NCBI RefSeq assembly: GCF_023516495.1
Contig: NZ_JAMGBC010000001.1
Location: forward strand, 1,822,501 to 1,886,500
DNA from: Sphingomonas anseongensis
GTDB lineage: Bacteria; Pseudomonadota; Alphaproteobacteria; Sphingomonadales; Sphingomonadaceae
Direction: 5' to 3'
DNA length: 64,000 nt
Part shown: positions 37,656-49,302 of the stretch, in pieces
How the letters are laid out: each line of letters starts with the position of its first letter
How positions within the stretch are numbered: position 1 is the first letter of the stretch
Translations under genes and position numbers: made by a program
Notes under the pieces: generated by a model
Told to the model about the DNA's origin: nothing
What the model saw: only the letters and a program-made list of their open reading frames with translations
Databases searched by the model: none

Positions 37656-38042
37656 ATGATTGCAGCACTGCTCGCGCTCCAGATCACGCAGGTTCAGCCC
37701 GTCATTCGGCCGGCCGCTCCGGCGGTGGCCCACCGAAACCTCCAGGTGGCGCAGATGAGCCCTAAGCAGCGAACTGTCGCCGAGGCCCGCGCCGTTCTCG
37801 ACAGCGCCCTGAAGGTGCAGGCGACCTACGCGCCGGCGGATGGGCAGCCGACCAAGGCGGAGCTCGACGCGTCGATCGACCAAATGCGGACCGAGCTCGA
37901 TTCCATGTCGGAGATGGGCGAGACCGAATCGCTTCGGCTTCAGATGGCGATGGACCGGATGTCGAAAATGATGACGACGCTGTCGAACCTGCTCAAGAAG
38001 ATCAGCGACACGCAGAACGCGATCGTCCAGAACATCAAATAG
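37656..38042 (+). CDS. Small helical hypothetical protein
   Basis: This is a 128-residue protein of unknown function. The first 12 residues are mildly hydrophobic (MIAALLALQITQ), too short for a clear signal peptide. The rest is predicted helix. The C-terminus, SLRLQMAMDRMSKMMTTLSN then LLKKISDTQNAIVQNIK, is an amphipathic Met-rich helix pair reminiscent of small secretion-apparatus or DUF5407-type proteins. ATG 37656 has a strong GGGAGGA ribosome-binding site. It ends one base from the convergent acs stop. It may be read with the efflux operon or independently. Confidence 0.72.
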   Translation: MIAALLALQITQVQPVIRPAAPAVAHRNLQVAQMSPKQRTVAEARAVLDSALKVQATYAPADGQPTKAELDASIDQMRTELDSMSEMGETESLRLQMAMDRMSKMMTTLSNLLKKISDTQNAIVQNIK

Positions 38043-38043
38043 G

Positions 38044-39966
38044 CTACTGCCTGCCGGCCACCAGGGCGTCGACCACGCCAGGATCGGCAAGGGTCGACGT
38101 GTCGCCCAAATTGCCGGTCTCCCCTTCGGCGATCTTGCGCAGGATGCGTCGCATTATCTTGCCGGAGCGGGTCTTGGGAAGCGCGGGAGTGAAGTGGATT
38201 TTCTCCGGCGCAGCGAGCGCACCGATGTCCTTGCGAACTTCCTGGTTGAGCTCCTTGCGGAGCGCGTCGTCGCCTTCCTCGCCGGCGTTGAGCGTCACGA
38301 ACGCATAGATCGCCTGCCCCTTGATCTCGTGCGGGTAGGCGACGACCGCGGCCTCGGCGACCTTGGGGTGAGAAACCAGCGAGCTTTCGACTTCGGCGGT
38401 TCCGATGCGGTGGCCGGACACGTTGATCACGTCGTCCACCCGCCCGGTGATCCAGTAATAGCCGTCCTCGTCGCGGCGGCAGCCGTCGCCGGTGAAATAG
38501 AGGCCGGTGTAGGTGCTGAAATAGGTCTGGAAAAACCGCTCGTGATCGCCCCAGACGGTCCGCATCAGCCCGGGCCAGGCCGATGCAAGGCACAGATTCC
38601 CGCTCGCCGCACCTTCGAGGATCTTTTGCTCGGGATCGACGAGAACCGGGCGGATACCGGGTAGCGGTTTGGTCGCGGAGCCCGGCTTCATCGGGGTTGC
38701 GCCGGGGAAAGGCGATATCAGGATGCCGCCGTTTTCGGTCTGCCACCAGGTATCGACCACCGGGCAGCGGCCGTCGCCGACGACTCGCCAGTACCATTCC
38801 CAGGCTTCGGGGTTGATCGGCTCGCCGACGCTTCCAAGCAGCCGGATGGACTTGCGGCTGTATGCCTTCACCGGATCGTCGCCTTCCCGCATCAGCGCGC
38901 GGATGGCAGTTGGTGCAGTGTAGAAGATGGTCACTCCGAGCCGGTCCACCGTCTCCCAGAACCGGCCGAAGTCCGGGTAGTTGGGCACTCCGTCGAACAT
39001 GACGCTCGTCGCTCCGCAGGCGAGCGGCCCGTAGACGACGTAGCTGTGGCCGGTGATCCAGCCGATGTCGGCGGTGCACCAGAAGATGTCCTCGCGCCGA
39101 TAATCGAATACCCATTCGAACGTGGTTGCGGCCCACACCGCATAACCGCCGGTCGTGTGCACCACGCCCTTGGGCTGGCCCGTCGAGCCTGAGGTGTAGA
39201 GGATAAACAACGGGTCCTCGGCGCCCATGGCCTCGGGCTCGCACTCCGTGGCGAGCTCTTCGCGGACCGCCGAGTAGCTGATGTCGCGCCCCGCCTTCAT
39301 CGGAATGTCGGCGCCGGTGCGAGTGACGACGATCACGGTAGCGACGTCCCGCCGCTCGAGCGCGGTATCGACGTTGCGCTTCAGCGGGATTGGCTTGCCT
39401 CCGCGAACGCCTTCATCCGCGGTGATGACGGCGCAGGCATCGCAGTCGACGATTCGCCCGTGAAGGCTCTCGGGCGAGAAGCCGCCGAACACCACCGAAT
39501 GGATCGCTCCGATCCGCGCGCAGGCGAGCATCGCCGCCGCCGCTTCCGGGATCATCGGCATGTAGATCATCACCCTGTCGCCGCGCCGGATGCCGCGCGA
39601 CTTGAGCAGGTTCGCGAAGCGGCACGTCTCCTCGTACAGCTCGCGATAGGTCCAGCGGCGGCCTTCGCCGGGCTCGTCCGGCTCGAAGATCAACGCGGTC
39701 CGCTCGCCGTCCTTCGCGAGGTGACGGTCGAGGCAATTGACCGACAGGTTGAGCCTTCCGTCCGCGTACCAGTTGATGTGAAAATCGTCCTCGTCGAACG
39801 ACCAGTCTCCGGCCTGCGTCGGAAACTCGTACCAGTCGAGCCGCTTCGCCTGCTCCAGCCAGAATCGGTGAGGATCGGCCTCCACCTCCTCGCGCATCCT
39901 CGCCAGCTCATCCGGACCGATCTTCGCCTGGAAGTCTTCGGGTACCGGATGGACGGCTTCAGACAT
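38044..39966 (-). CDS. acs: Acetyl-CoA synthetase
   Basis: This is a 640-residue AMP-forming acetate:CoA ligase. The P-loop-like motif is [19 protein letters not shown]. Other core motifs are [24 protein letters not shown] (quoted in part as WWQTENGG) and [20 protein letters not shown]. The regulatory acetylation site is in [19 protein letters not shown] 39966 is preferred over the upstream frame because [12 protein letters not shown] is the normal start. It overlaps the CitE-like gene by 8 bases, so acetate activation is coupled with that gene and the MaoC gene. Confidence 0.96.
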   Translation of the reverse strand: MSEAVHPVPEDFQAKIGPDELARMREEVEADPHRFWLEQAKRLDWYEFPTQAGDWSFDEDDFHINWYADGRLNLSVNCLDRHLAKDGERTALIFEPDEPGEGRRWTYRELYEETCRFANLLKSRGIRRGDRVMIYMPMIPEAAAAMLACARIGAIHSVVFGGFSPESLHGRIVDCDACAVITADEGVRGGKPIPLKRNVDTALERRDVATVIVVTRTGADIPMKAGRDISYSAVREELATECEPEAMGAEDPLFILYTSGSTGQPKGVVHTTGGYAVWAATTFEWVFDYRREDIFWCTADIGWITGHSYVVYGPLACGATSVMFDGVPNYPDFGRFWETVDRLGVTIFYTAPTAIRALMREGDDPVKAYSRKSIRLLGSVGEPINPEAWEWYWRVVGDGRCPVVDTWWQTENGGILISPFPGATPMKPGSATKPLPGIRPVLVDPEQKILEGAASGNLCLASAWPGLMRTVWGDHERFFQTYFSTYTGLYFTGDGCRRDEDGYYWITGRVDDVINVSGHRIGTAEVESSLVSHPKVAEAAVVAYPHEIKGQAIYAFVTLNAGEEGDDALRKELNQEVRKDIGALAAPEKIHFTPALPKTRSGKIMRRILRKIAEGETGNLGDTSTLADPGVVDALVAGRQ

Positions 39967-40810
39967 CGTTGGCGACTCCACGGGCCCTGTGGAGAACGCG
40001 CTTCGCCTGTTCGAGATGCGGCCGGTCGACCATTCGCCCTTCGACGGAAACCGTGCCGGCTTCCGGTTCGGCCTCGAAAGCGGCGATGACAGCTTCCGCG
40101 TGCGCAACCTCGTCCTTGGACGGGCTGAATGCGGCGTTGATGATCGGCACCTGGGCGGGGTGGATCGCGAGCTTGCCGGTGAAGCCTTCGCGGCGAGCGG
40201 CTTCGGCTTCGCGCTTCAAGCCGGCGGAATCGCGGAAGTCGGCGAAGACGCCGTCGACCGGCTGGACTCCGGCCGCGACGGCGCCGGCAAGGCAGAGCGA
40301 CCGGGCAAGCTTGTAGGTGAAGGCAAGCTCGCCTCCCTCCTCATATTTGCTCGACGCTCCGAGCGCTGCGCCCAAATCCTCCGCGCCCCAGCTCATCGCC
40401 ACCAGCGCCGTCCTGGGCTCGCGGTAGGACAGGAGGTTGAACAGGCTCGCTGGCGTCTCCGTGACGATCGCGTGGATCGGGATGTTGCCGGTGCGGTGGG
40501 CGAGTTGAACGATGTCGGCGCCGCTCTCCGCCTTGGGAAGGACGATTCCGGCAATGTCAGCGATGCCCAGAACCTCGAGATCGTGCTTGTGGTGCTCGGA
40601 GCCGAGTGGGTTGATCCTAACCCACCAGTCGGGTCCGCCGGTTCGGCCGCCCAGCCCCTTGAGGATCTCGCGGGCCGCCGCCTTGCGCGAAGCAACGACG
40701 CTGTCCTCGAGGTCGAAAATGATCGCGTCAGCGTCGGATTCGATCGCTTTCGCAATCTTCTTCTCGCTGTCCGCGGGAACGAACAGCCAGCTTCTCGGCT
40801 CGCGCTTCAT
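39959..40810 (-). CDS. HpcH/HpaI-family CoA ester lyase (CitE-like)
   Basis: This is a 283-residue TIM-barrel lyase. [30 protein letters not shown] (metal-binding Asp/Glu) and [11 protein letters not shown] (a catalytic Lys/Glu pair) are CitE/malyl-CoA-lyase signatures. It would cleave or form a hydroxyacyl-CoA such as malyl-, citramalyl- or methylmalyl-CoA. It is translationally coupled to MaoC upstream (ATGA) and acs downstream. The trio suggests conversion of an enoyl- or mesaconyl-type CoA ester to acetyl-CoA or pyruvate plus glyoxylate; the exact substrate is uncertain. Confidence 0.85.
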   Translation of the reverse strand: MKREPRSWLFVPADSEKKIAKAIESDADAIIFDLEDSVVASRKAAAREILKGLGGRTGGPDWWVRINPLGSEHHKHDLEVLGIADIAGIVLPKAESGADIVQLAHRTGNIPIHAIVTETPASLFNLLSYREPRTALVAMSWGAEDLGAALGASSKYEEGGELAFTYKLARSLCLAGAVAAGVQPVDGVFADFRDSAGLKREAEAARREGFTGKLAIHPAQVPIINAAFSPSKDEVAHAEAVIAAFEAEPEAGTVSVEGRMVDRPHLEQAKRVLHRARGVANDV

Positions 40811-41259
40811 TGCGGTTTCTTGAGAAGCAGCGCGGTGCGCGTGCACTCGCAGACCAGATCGCCGCGCTGGTTGAAGCTCCGGTGCGCCCAGGTGACGATC
40901 CCCGCATTCGGCCGCGACTTGCTCGGCCGGGCGGCGATGCATTCGGTCTCGCTCCGCAAAGTGTCGCCGATGAAAACGGGATTGGGGAACTTCAGGCTGT
41001 CGTAGCCCAGGTTCGCGACCAAGGTCCCCATCGTCGTGTCGGCGACGCTGACCCCGATCATCAGCCCGAAGGTAAAGACCGAATTGACCAGCGGCATTCC
41101 GAATTCCGATTGCGACGCGACGTCGTGGTCGAGGTGCATCGGCTGCGGGTTATGGGTGAGCGTGGAAATCAGGACATTGTCCGTCTCGGTAACCGTCCGG
41201 GTGATCGCGTGGGCGACACGGTCGCCGACCTTCCATTCGTCGAAATAGCGTCCAGCCAT
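40807..41259 (-). CDS. MaoC-family acyl-CoA hydratase
   Basis: This is a 150-residue hot-dog-fold hydratase. The hydratase-2 motif region reads NVLISTLTHNPQPMHLDHDVA with the Asp/His pair, and a conserved GDTLRSETE strand follows. The sequence resembles mesaconyl-CoA hydratase-like MaoC proteins that pair with CitE-type lyases. It is first in the operon MaoC-CitE-acs, with 4-base overlap to the lyase. It is predicted to be cytoplasmic. Confidence 0.85.
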   Translation of the reverse strand: MAGRYFDEWKVGDRVAHAITRTVTETDNVLISTLTHNPQPMHLDHDVASQSEFGMPLVNSVFTFGLMIGVSVADTTMGTLVANLGYDSLKFPNPVFIGDTLRSETECIAARPSKSRPNAGIVTWAHRSFNQRGDLVCECTRTALLLKKPQ

Positions 41260-41274
41260 GCGCGCGGGTCTAGG

Positions 41275-41859
41275 CTAGCGCCCGGCCAAATGCCAAGCGG
41301 CAAGCGCTGCCGCCGACTGCCAGGTGCGGAGCTCGTCGTTGGGCGCGAGAAGCATCCAGATGTTGAGGAACAGATTGTCGCGGATCACGACGAGCGGGAT
41401 GAGCTCCAGTGCTATGAATAGCAGGATCGCTCCCCAGAGGGGGAGCTTCCGGGCTGCAAGGAAGCCGATCGCCATCATCGCGATGTCGCTCAGGGAATTG
41501 ATGATGGAATCGCCGGCATAGCCGAGCGCCGCAGTCGCCGTCCGGTAGCGGTCGATCACCATCGGCGTGTTTTCGAGGATTTCCCACGAGGACTCGACCA
41601 GCATCGCCAGAAGGAAGCGCCATTCGACCGGAGTCCGGCGCGCTACCAGCCACAGCAAAGCATAGAAAATCAGGCCGTGGACGACATGGCTGAAGCTGTA
41701 CCAGTCGGCGAGCATCTGGCTCTGGGTCGGGCCGACCGGCCCCCACAGCGCGATCTCGCCGCACGTGCAGATCGGCGGCCGGTTCATCGCGAACAGGATC
41801 GCAGCGGCGCCGGCGAAGATCAGGATTGCGGCAAGCGCGGCGCGCGTCTGTCGGGTCAT
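41275..41859 (-). CDS. DUF2585 (UPF0314) integral membrane protein
   Basis: This is a 194-residue protein with about five membrane helices. The motifs ADWYSFSHVVHGLIFYALLW and VESSWEILENTPMVIDRYR are the DUF2585 hallmarks (a conserved SHxxHG and WE.xEN). It is preserved in alphaproteobacteria with no known function. ATG 41859 is chosen over an in-frame ATG 33 bases upstream because the first helix then starts normally. It diverges from the CorA-like gene at 41924. Confidence 0.85.
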   Translation of the reverse strand: MTRQTRAALAAILIFAGAAAILFAMNRPPICTCGEIALWGPVGPTQSQMLADWYSFSHVVHGLIFYALLWLVARRTPVEWRFLLAMLVESSWEILENTPMVIDRYRTATAALGYAGDSIINSLSDIAMMAIGFLAARKLPLWGAILLFIALELIPLVVIRDNLFLNIWMLLAPNDELRTWQSAAALAAWHLAGR

Positions 41860-41923
41860 CGCCAAGGGGTAGCAGAGCGGCGGCGCTTGCAAAGCGCAGA
41901 AGTTGAGACGATCACTCCGCGCG

Positions 41924-42901
41924 ATGTTGCGCGTTTACGGTCCCGGCTGCACCGGCCAGCTGCTCGACGCGGCTCGCGAGAAGATCCCTCTTCGAGCGAC
42001 CTGGATCGACCTCGAGGAGCCCACTCGCAAGGAAGAGCTTCTTGTCGAGCGCTGCCTGGAAATGGCGGTTCCGACTCCGGAGGAGATGGCGGAGATCGAG
42101 CCGTCGAGCCGCCTCTACCAGCGCAACGGTATCCTCTATCTCACTCTCAGTACCCTCCACGGGGTTGAAGACGGAACGCCGGCAAGCTCGCCGATCGGCT
42201 TCGTGCTGACGGCCGACCGGCTGGTCACCGTGCGGTACGTGACTCCAAAGCCGGTCCGGTCGTTCGCCGACCATGTGCGGCGGGAGCCGGAGCTTGCTGC
42301 GGATGCGGTGACGACCCTGTGCGGCCTGCTCGACGCGATCATCGACCGGCTCGCCGACGAGCTCGAACGTGTGGGCGCCGAGATCGAGAAAGTCTCGAGC
42401 CACATCTTCTCGCCCACCGTCGATGCGCGGCGGATTCCTGCCGAGCGGCTGACCGCATTGCTGACGCGTATCGGGCGGACGCAGATGCTCCTGGCGAAAA
42501 TTCGCGAGACCGAGACGAGCACAAGCCGGTTGCTCAGCTTCCTGAGCGGGAGCGGGCGGTTGAGATCACGCAAATGTGCCGATGCAAGAGAGCATGTGGA
42601 GAGCCTGGCGGCGGATACAAACTCGCTCGGCGACCACAGCATCTTCCTCGCCAACCACCTCTACTTCCTTCTAGATGCAGCCGTCGGCCTGATCAGCATC
42701 GAGCAGAATGCGGCGATGAAGCTGTTTTCTTGGGCGGCGCTGGTGTTCCTCCCGCCGACGCTCATCGCCGGGATCTACGGAATGAACTTCCACTACATGC
42801 CGGAGCTAAGCTGGAGATTCGGCTATCCGGCCGCGATCGTGCTGATCGTCGCCGCGGCCGTGCTTCCGATCTGGTACCTGAAGCGGCGCGGGTGGATTTA
42901 G
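41924..42901 (+). CDS. CorA-family divalent cation transporter
   Basis: This is a 325-residue protein with a long cytoplasmic N-terminal domain and two C-terminal helices. The pore signature is IAGIYGMNFHYMPEL, the GMN motif followed by the acidic-loop equivalent. It would carry Mg2+, Co2+ or Zn2+. ATG 41924 gives MLRVYGPGCTGQLL. A TTG 21 bases upstream is an alternative start. Its stop overlaps the convergent small gene by 4 bases. Confidence 0.92.
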   Translation: MLRVYGPGCTGQLLDAAREKIPLRATWIDLEEPTRKEELLVERCLEMAVPTPEEMAEIEPSSRLYQRNGILYLTLSTLHGVEDGTPASSPIGFVLTADRLVTVRYVTPKPVRSFADHVRREPELAADAVTTLCGLLDAIIDRLADELERVGAEIEKVSSHIFSPTVDARRIPAERLTALLTRIGRTQMLLAKIRETETSTSRLLSFLSGSGRLRSRKCADAREHVESLAADTNSLGDHSIFLANHLYFLLDAAVGLISIEQNAAMKLFSWAALVFLPPTLIAGIYGMNFHYMPELSWRFGYPAAIVLIVAAAVLPIWYLKRRGWI

Positions 42902-43086
42902 GCTTCGACGTCCACAGGGATCGTCGGCTCGCTCTCGGCGAGTTGCTTGTTCTGCCTCCGGGCGAGTGCCGAATAGGCCAGTGCGAGCTGCCCCGCGATC
43001 TCGCCGTCCTCGCCTCCGTCGCGACGGAAGGCCGCGGCCCGGGCTTCAGCAGCGCGCTTTCGGAAATACTCAGCGTCGTGGACCAC
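42898..43086 (-). CDS. Small hypothetical protein, alphaproteobacterial type
   Basis: This is a 62-residue acidic/basic helical protein: VVHDAEYFRKRAAEARAAAF, then RRDGGEDGEIAGQLALAYSA and LARRQNKQLAESEPTIPVDVEA (given in pieces). Similar short proteins (YxRRAxEE...AGQLALAYxxLARR) are widespread in alphaproteobacteria, function unknown. GTG 43086 stands 5 bases after a GGAGG sequence; the TTG just before it is too close to that site. It overlaps the corA stop. Confidence 0.6.
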   Translation of the reverse strand: MVHDAEYFRKRAAEARAAAFRRDGGEDGEIAGQLALAYSALARRQNKQLAESEPTIPVDVEA

Positions 43087-43248
43087 CAAACCCTCCTTTC
43101 CGCGTCGTTAATGGCGTGACCACCAACCTAGGCACAAACGCCAGGTAAATGGAGTCCGGTCCGTTCACCCTGTCCCGAAGCGGGAGCGTCCGAACGCAAC
43201 CGTAATCGGAAACAGCCGTTTCGACACATCGCACCCGAGGAGGCTTGA

Positions 43249-44568
43249 GTGGCCGAAGACCAGCAACGAGCGGATGAAACCCCGCGCAGCCTCGATGCTG
43301 CGGCGACTCACGCCAGGCGCAAGATCCAGCTCGGCTTCGGCCGGCTTGGCCCCGGGCTGATCACCGGCGCCGCAGACGACGATCCGAGCGGAATCGCCAC
43401 CTATTCACAGGCCGGTGCTCAATACGGTCTCAACATGCTGTGGACCGTGGTGTTCACCTATCCGCTGATGGTCGCGATCCAGGTGATCAGCGCGCGGATC
43501 GGACGGGTCACCGGCAAAGGCCTGGCAGCGAACCTCCAGGCGGTTTTCCCTCGACCGGCGGTGGCGGGCCTCGTCGCTGCATTGTTCGTCGCAAACACGA
43601 TCAACATAGGCGCCGACATTGCCGCAATGGGCGCCGCTGCAGAGCTTCTCGTTGGCTCGGGCTCACAGATTTTCACCGTCGTCGCAGCGCTTATCTCGCT
43701 CGCCCTGCAGGTGTTCGTTCCGTACCACCGCTACGTGAAGTATCTGAAGTGGCTGACGCTCGTTCTGTTCGCTTATGTCGCCGTGGTCTTCGCCGTGGAC
43801 GTCGACTGGGGGCAGGTGGCGAGCCACATGGTCCGGCCCGACGCGCAATTTTCTGCCACCTGGGTGACCATGATCGTCGCCATCTTCGGCACGACGATCA
43901 GCCCCTACCTCTTCTTCTGGCAGACCGCCGAGGAGGTCGAGGAGATGGAGTATAAGGACCAGCCGAACCTCAAGGAGATGAACCCCAAGGCGGCCCGGCT
44001 ACAGCTTCGGCGGATGGGCATCGATACGTTCACCGGGATGGCCATTTCGAACCTCATCGCCTTTTTCATCATCCTCACCACGGCAGTCACTTTGCACCAA
44101 CATGGAGTGACCGATATCCAAACCTCGGCGCAGGCGGCCGAAGCGCTCCGCCCAGTGGCCGGCAATTTCGCATTCCTTCTGTTCAGCCTCGGCATCATCG
44201 GCACCGGCTTCCTCGCGGTTCCGGTCCTTGCGGGCTCGACGGCCTATGCGGCGTGCGATGCAGGCGGCTGGGAGAAAGGATTGGAGAAGAAGCCCGGTGA
44301 GGCCAAGGCCTTCTACGGGGTCATCGTCCTTGGCATGCTCGTTGCTCTCGGCGTGCTCTTTTCGCCGCTGGACCCGATCAAGATGCTGTTCTGGTCGGCG
44401 GTCATCAACGGCGTGATCGCCGTGCCCATCATGGCCGCGATGATGGTCGTCGCTCGGCGCCACCGACAGATGGGCATGTTCGTCGCGACGACGTGGCAAC
44501 GGCTCCTGGGGTGGGCGGCGACGCTGGTGATGACCGTCGCAGTCGTTTCGATGTTCGTGGTGGGCTGA
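43249..44568 (+). CDS. NRAMP-family-like metal transporter with non-canonical metal-site motifs
   Basis: This is a 439-residue protein with about eleven helices. The first helix motif is ADDDPSGIATYSQAGAQYG (DPSG at residues 45-48). Helix six reads TTISPYLFFWQTAEEVEEME. Classical Mn/Fe NRAMPs have DPGN and MPH at these positions, so the Asn and the metal-binding Met are replaced. It clearly belongs to the superfamily, but the transported ion may differ (for example Mg2+ or another cation). GTG 43249 has a GGAGG ribosome-binding site. It stands alone, upstream of acnA. Confidence 0.88.
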   Translation: MAEDQQRADETPRSLDAAATHARRKIQLGFGRLGPGLITGAADDDPSGIATYSQAGAQYGLNMLWTVVFTYPLMVAIQVISARIGRVTGKGLAANLQAVFPRPAVAGLVAALFVANTINIGADIAAMGAAAELLVGSGSQIFTVVAALISLALQVFVPYHRYVKYLKWLTLVLFAYVAVVFAVDVDWGQVASHMVRPDAQFSATWVTMIVAIFGTTISPYLFFWQTAEEVEEMEYKDQPNLKEMNPKAARLQLRRMGIDTFTGMAISNLIAFFIILTTAVTLHQHGVTDIQTSAQAAEALRPVAGNFAFLLFSLGIIGTGFLAVPVLAGSTAYAACDAGGWEKGLEKKPGEAKAFYGVIVLGMLVALGVLFSPLDPIKMLFWSAVINGVIAVPIMAAMMVVARRHRQMGMFVATTWQRLLGWAATLVMTVAVVSMFVVG

Positions 44569-44655
44569 ACCCTCGCCTTTGCCGGTGCGTTGCCCTGTTG
44601 CTAAGGGGCTGGTCGTCGCTCCGCTGCGGCACCGCACAAAGGCCAGGGATACAGA

Positions 44656-47330
<2,675 letters not shown>

Positions 47331-47334
<4 letters not shown>

Positions 47335-47690
47335 GCGGCACCCCGGACCTGACCGCCCGCTGCCATTGCGGGGCGGTGAGGATCACGCTCCCCCGCGCTC
47401 CCGTCGAGCTCGTCCAGTGCAACTGCAGCTTGTGCGCCAAGACTAGATGGCGGGGCATCTACTTTTCGTCCGATGAGCTGGAGATCGAAGGCGAGTTCGA
47501 TTCCTACGTCAGGACCGACATTCCCGAGCCGATGATCCGCATCATGCGGTGCCGGAATTGCGGAGTGCCGACTCACTGGGAGCCGCTCGGCGAACCGCCG
47601 TACGAGCGCATGGGCGTCAATGCCAACTTGCTCGATCCGTCCGAGCTTGAGGACCTGCCTGTCCGAGAAGTCGACGGGGCGAGCTGGTGA
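47331..47690 (+). CDS. GFA-family zinc protein (glutathione-dependent formaldehyde-activating-like)
   Basis: This is a 119-residue protein with the zinc ligands of the GFA/CENP-V fold: [23 protein letters not shown] and [10 protein letters not shown]. Family members include formaldehyde-activating enzymes, but most are of unknown function. GTG start coupled to the acnA stop (GTGA). Its own stop overlaps the next gene in the same way. No formaldehyde genes are near. Confidence 0.88.
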
Positions 47691-47959
47691 CGGCGACAGA
47701 GTTTGCAGTCGAGGCCGCCGGTTGGGCCGGCGCCGCATTGATCCTCGTCGCTTATCTGTTGCTGTCGATGGGACGCCTCACCGGCCAGTCGCCCGTGTAT
47801 CAGTGGATGAATGTGTTCGGAGCGGCGGGATTCGTCGTCAACGGCTGGTGGCACGGAGCCATTCCGTCAGCCGCGCTCAACGTCTTGTGGCTGCTCATCG
47901 GGGGATTTGCACTTTGGCGCATTTGGAAAAAGCGGAGCTCGTCGACCTCAGCCACGTGA
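47687..47959 (+). CDS. Small membrane protein (CBU_0592-like, three helices)
   Basis: This is a 90-residue protein with three hydrophobic segments (AGWAGAALILVAYLLLSM, MNVFGAAGFVVNGWW and ALNVLWLLIGGFALWRIW), a layout seen in CBU_0592-type proteins of unknown function. GTG 47687 overlaps the GFA stop. Its 3' end overlaps the start of the cyclase gene by several tens of bases if TTG 47914 is used. Confidence 0.75.
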   Translation: MTATEFAVEAAGWAGAALILVAYLLLSMGRLTGQSPVYQWMNVFGAAGFVVNGWWHGAIPSAALNVLWLLIGGFALWRIWKKRSSSTSAT

Positions 47960-48588
47960 TCGAGGGGGGCATGACCACGTACAAGGGCCTGCCCGGGCCA
48001 GTCATGTGCGACTTCTGGACCCGCGAAGGAACGGCCGCCAGCTACGACGACGGCTCCACGTTCCAGATCGGCCGGATCGACATGGTCGCCAACACCGGCA
48101 CTTACGTCGACAGCCCGTTCCACCGCTATGCGGACGGCAAGGATTTGTCGGAGCTTCCGCTCGGCTCGATCGCGGACATGCCGGGAATTGTCCTTCGCCG
48201 CCCCTATGAGCAGGGCCTTGCGACCGATGCTTCGGATTTCTCCGGGCTCGATGTCCGCGGCAAGGCGGTCCTCGTCCACACCGGCTGGGACCGGCATTGG
48301 CGCACGGGAGGCTATTTCGGCGAGCATCCCTATCTGACCGGCGCCGCCGCCGACTGGCTAGCCGAAAACGGCGCGCTGATGGTCGGGATCGACAGTTGCA
48401 ACATCGACAACATGCACGTCCGCGCGCGGCCCGTTCACACTCGGCTCCTCGGCGCCGACATCCCCGTGTGCGAGCACATGACCGCGCTCGACAGGCTGCC
48501 AGACAGCGGATTTCGATTTACCGCGGCGCCGCCGAAGGTGAAGGGAATGGGGACGTTTCCGGTGCGCGCCTACGCGGTCGTCGGCTGA
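47914..48588 (+). CDS. Cyclase family protein (kynurenine formamidase-like)
   Basis: This is a protein of about 224 residues of the KynB/cyclase metal-hydrolase family. VDLSHVIEGGMTTYKGLPGP and NTGTYVDSPFHRY (a variant of HxGTHxDxPxH in which the first His is Asn and the second is Tyr) are visible, with GIDSCNIDNM and CEHMTALDRLP further on. Two metal-ligand positions therefore look substituted, so formamidase activity is doubtful. The start is uncertain: TTG 47914 keeps the VDLSH strand, whereas ATG 47971 would remove it. Confidence 0.78.
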   Translation: MAHLEKAELVDLSHVIEGGMTTYKGLPGPVMCDFWTREGTAASYDDGSTFQIGRIDMVANTGTYVDSPFHRYADGKDLSELPLGSIADMPGIVLRRPYEQGLATDASDFSGLDVRGKAVLVHTGWDRHWRTGGYFGEHPYLTGAAADWLAENGALMVGIDSCNIDNMHVRARPVHTRLLGADIPVCEHMTALDRLPDSGFRFTAAPPKVKGMGTFPVRAYAVVG

Positions 48589-49280
48589 GCCAAGGCGTCC
48601 TTCAGCCAATCGGGCATGATCGCATTGTCGGGGATCGCCTCGACCCGAACATGCGCGACGGCCAGGCCGATCTCCGGATAGGCCGCGCGGAGCCGGTCTC
48701 CATCACCCTCGAGAACGACCAGCCGCCGGTTCACTTTCGCCCGCCAGTTCATCCGCGCCGTATTTTCCTGGCCGACGTAGCAACCCTTGGTGAAGCTCAC
48801 TCCGTTCAGCTCATCGGCGTTGCATTGCAGCCAGAGCAGGTCGCCGAGCTCAGCGCGGCCTTCGCAGACGCCGAGGCGGAGCCGGTGTTCGAGCCAGCCC
48901 TTCGCAGCGTCGCCTGGGAGCTCAATCCAGCGGCGCCCGAGCTCTGCCAGCCGCGGGTCGGAAACGCCTTCCTCGCCGCCGCTCGACCAGTGAATCGTGA
49001 GCGAAGGATCTCGCGCAATGTCGATCTTTCGCCGCAGCCGGTAGATTGAGAGCCGCTTAATGAGGTCATCCGTTGCTTCGGCTTCGCAATCGAGGAGCAG
49101 GTCCTCGCCGTCGCTCCACACAAGAAAGTCGAAGAGGCACTTCCCCTGCGGAGTCAGGAGTCCCGCCCAGACAGGCAGCTCGCCCGCAACGTCGTTGGTG
49201 ACGAGCCCCTGGAGGAAGCCACGGACGTCTTCGCCCGAAAGTCGGACGATAGCGCGGTCGGTTAGGGTGGTCGCGGCCAT
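48570..49280 (-). CDS. ygfZ: YgfZ/GcvT-domain folate-binding protein (Fe-S cluster/tRNA modification helper)
   Basis: This is a 236-residue protein of the CAF17/YgfZ group. The signature KGCYVGQENTARM is present, with FLQGLVTNDV near the start and a compact aminomethyltransferase-like fold. Family members bind folate and support Fe-S enzymes such as MiaB. The gene overlaps the convergent cyclase end by 19 bases and diverges from pyrC at 49303, leaving only 22 bases between the starts. Confidence 0.9.
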   Translation of the reverse strand: MAATTLTDRAIVRLSGEDVRGFLQGLVTNDVAGELPVWAGLLTPQGKCLFDFLVWSDGEDLLLDCEAEATDDLIKRLSIYRLRRKIDIARDPSLTIHWSSGGEEGVSDPRLAELGRRWIELPGDAAKGWLEHRLRLGVCEGRAELGDLLWLQCNADELNGVSFTKGCYVGQENTARMNWRAKVNRRLVVLEGDGDRLRAAYPEIGLAVAHVRVEAIPDNAIMPDWLKDALAQPTTA

Positions 49281-49302
49281 GCCCCTCAGTTAAGGAGCCG
49301 CC

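Noticed and set aside
43086-43141. A GGACC-N17-CGTT sequence upstream of the 62-residue gene as a second EcfG promoter
   Set aside because: The -35 element has a mismatch in a key position and there is no functional reason to link the gene to stress.
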